Assembly: GCF_014205765.1 (NCBI RefSeq)
Contig: NZ_JACIIZ010000006.1
Coordinates: 124,001 to 188,000, forward strand
Direction: 5' to 3'
Length of the DNA stretch: 64,000 bases
Source: Nitrospirillum iridis
GTDB taxonomy: Bacteria > Pseudomonadota > Alphaproteobacteria > Azospirillales > Azospirillaceae
Part shown: positions 63,897 through 64,000 of the stretch, piece after piece
Layout of the letters: each line of letters opens with the position of its first letter
Position numbering within the stretch: position 1 is the first letter of the stretch
The notes under the pieces: generated by a model
Seen by the model: only the letters and a program-made list of their open reading frames with translations
The model's database searches: none
What the model was told of the DNA's origin: nothing
Made by a program: the position numbers and the translations under genes

Positions 63897-64000
63897 TCAG
63901 CGCGTCGCCCGCACCATCACCACGCCGTGCGCCGGCACCGTCTGGGCCGTCCCCGGCGCCACGGAACGATGAGCCCACAGGTCCCGCACTCGGGGATGGT
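63897..64000 (-). CDS. C-terminal end of a glycoside hydrolase (GH27 alpha-galactosidase-like), cut by window edge
   Basis: Only the last 33 codons are in the window, on the minus strand, ending at TGA 63899-63897. The residues VRDLWAHRSVAPGTAQTV and PAHGVVMVRATR match the C-terminal beta-domain ending of GH27 alpha-galactosidases (VRDLW...ltVpaHGVvllr). Assignment to the superfamily is fair; the exact substrate cannot be judged from this fragment. A LacI-type operator lies just after it and gntR is encoded downstream, consistent with a sugar-utilisation cluster beyond the edge. Confidence 0.6.
   Translation of the reverse strand, partial: HPRVRDLWAHRSVAPGTAQTVPAHGVVMVRATR

Noticed and set aside
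1-64000. CRISPR arrays, tRNA, rRNA, IS elements and integrase genes
   Set aside because: None could be seen on reading; no regular spaced repeats, cloverleaf genes, transposase frames or terminal repeats were recognised.

Overview
The window is high-GC DNA with tightly packed, often overlapping genes and reads as chromosome of an alphaproteobacterium, most likely a Rhodospirillales/Azospirillaceae member (Azospirillum/Nitrospirillum-like; inference). Supporting signs are a RegB/RegA redox two-component system next to a bo3 quinol oxidase, a sigma54-type promoter before a nasTS-narK-nirBD-nasA nitrate assimilation locus, and an alphaproteobacterial-type LexA box (GTTC-N7-GTTC). I found no rRNA, tRNA, IS element or CRISPR array.

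Layout. 1-4.5 kb: 3' end of cyoB, cyoC, cyoD, then regB/regA. 4.5-10.3 kb: assorted single genes (an SDR, a divergent LysR/pirin pair, Dps, a Tat-exported alpha/beta hydrolase, a Tat-exported beta-helix protein). 10.3-11.0 kb: long non-coding gap. 11.0-13.9 kb: lipoprotein, OmpR-type regulator and sensor kinase in overlapping order. 14.0-42.3 kb: a large exopolysaccharide (EPS) locus. It holds a sulfatase, ManC, outer-membrane barrel, Wza-like export protein, Wzc-like tyrosine autokinase, a WcaJ-like priming transferase, five glycosyltransferases, two tandem polymerase-like membrane proteins, FkbM methyltransferase, Wzx-like flippase, Fcl, Gmd and GalE. ManC, Gmd and Fcl together make GDP-mannose and GDP-L-fucose; GalE supplies UDP-galactose; WcaJ-like starts the lipid-linked repeat unit; flippase, polymerase and Wza/Wzc finish and export it.

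The EPS locus is interrupted at 31.2-33.4 kb by a minus-strand, low-GC cassette. It encodes a modular protein with a GC-rich N-terminal half and a low-GC C-terminal zincin domain (HELGH plus ECCADAFA), followed at once by two paralogous membrane-anchored, cysteine-patterned small proteins. Its promoter (TTGACT-17-TATAGT) carries a perfect GTTC-N7-GTTC LexA box inside the spacer. I interpret this as an SOS-inducible polymorphic-type metallopeptidase toxin with two immunity proteins. It is the most interesting system in the window and I do not know a described counterpart.

42.3-48.4 kb: aromatic amino-acid catabolism (Rieske protein, aromatic aminotransferase, Lrp regulator, hmgA, fumarylacetoacetase, SDR, phhB), with a perfect palindrome before hmgA. 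48.5-61.8 kb: nitrate assimilation (nasT-nasS, an orphan CcdA-like remnant, a DUF1842-like protein, a PP2C-Ser/Thr kinase fusion, then a sigma54-type promoter and long structured leader before narK-nirB-nirD-nasA-cobA-trpD2-like). 61.8-64 kb: an unknown gene, an NTF2-like protein, a GntR regulator, a LacI-type operator and the last 33 codons of a probable GH27-type glycosidase running off the end.
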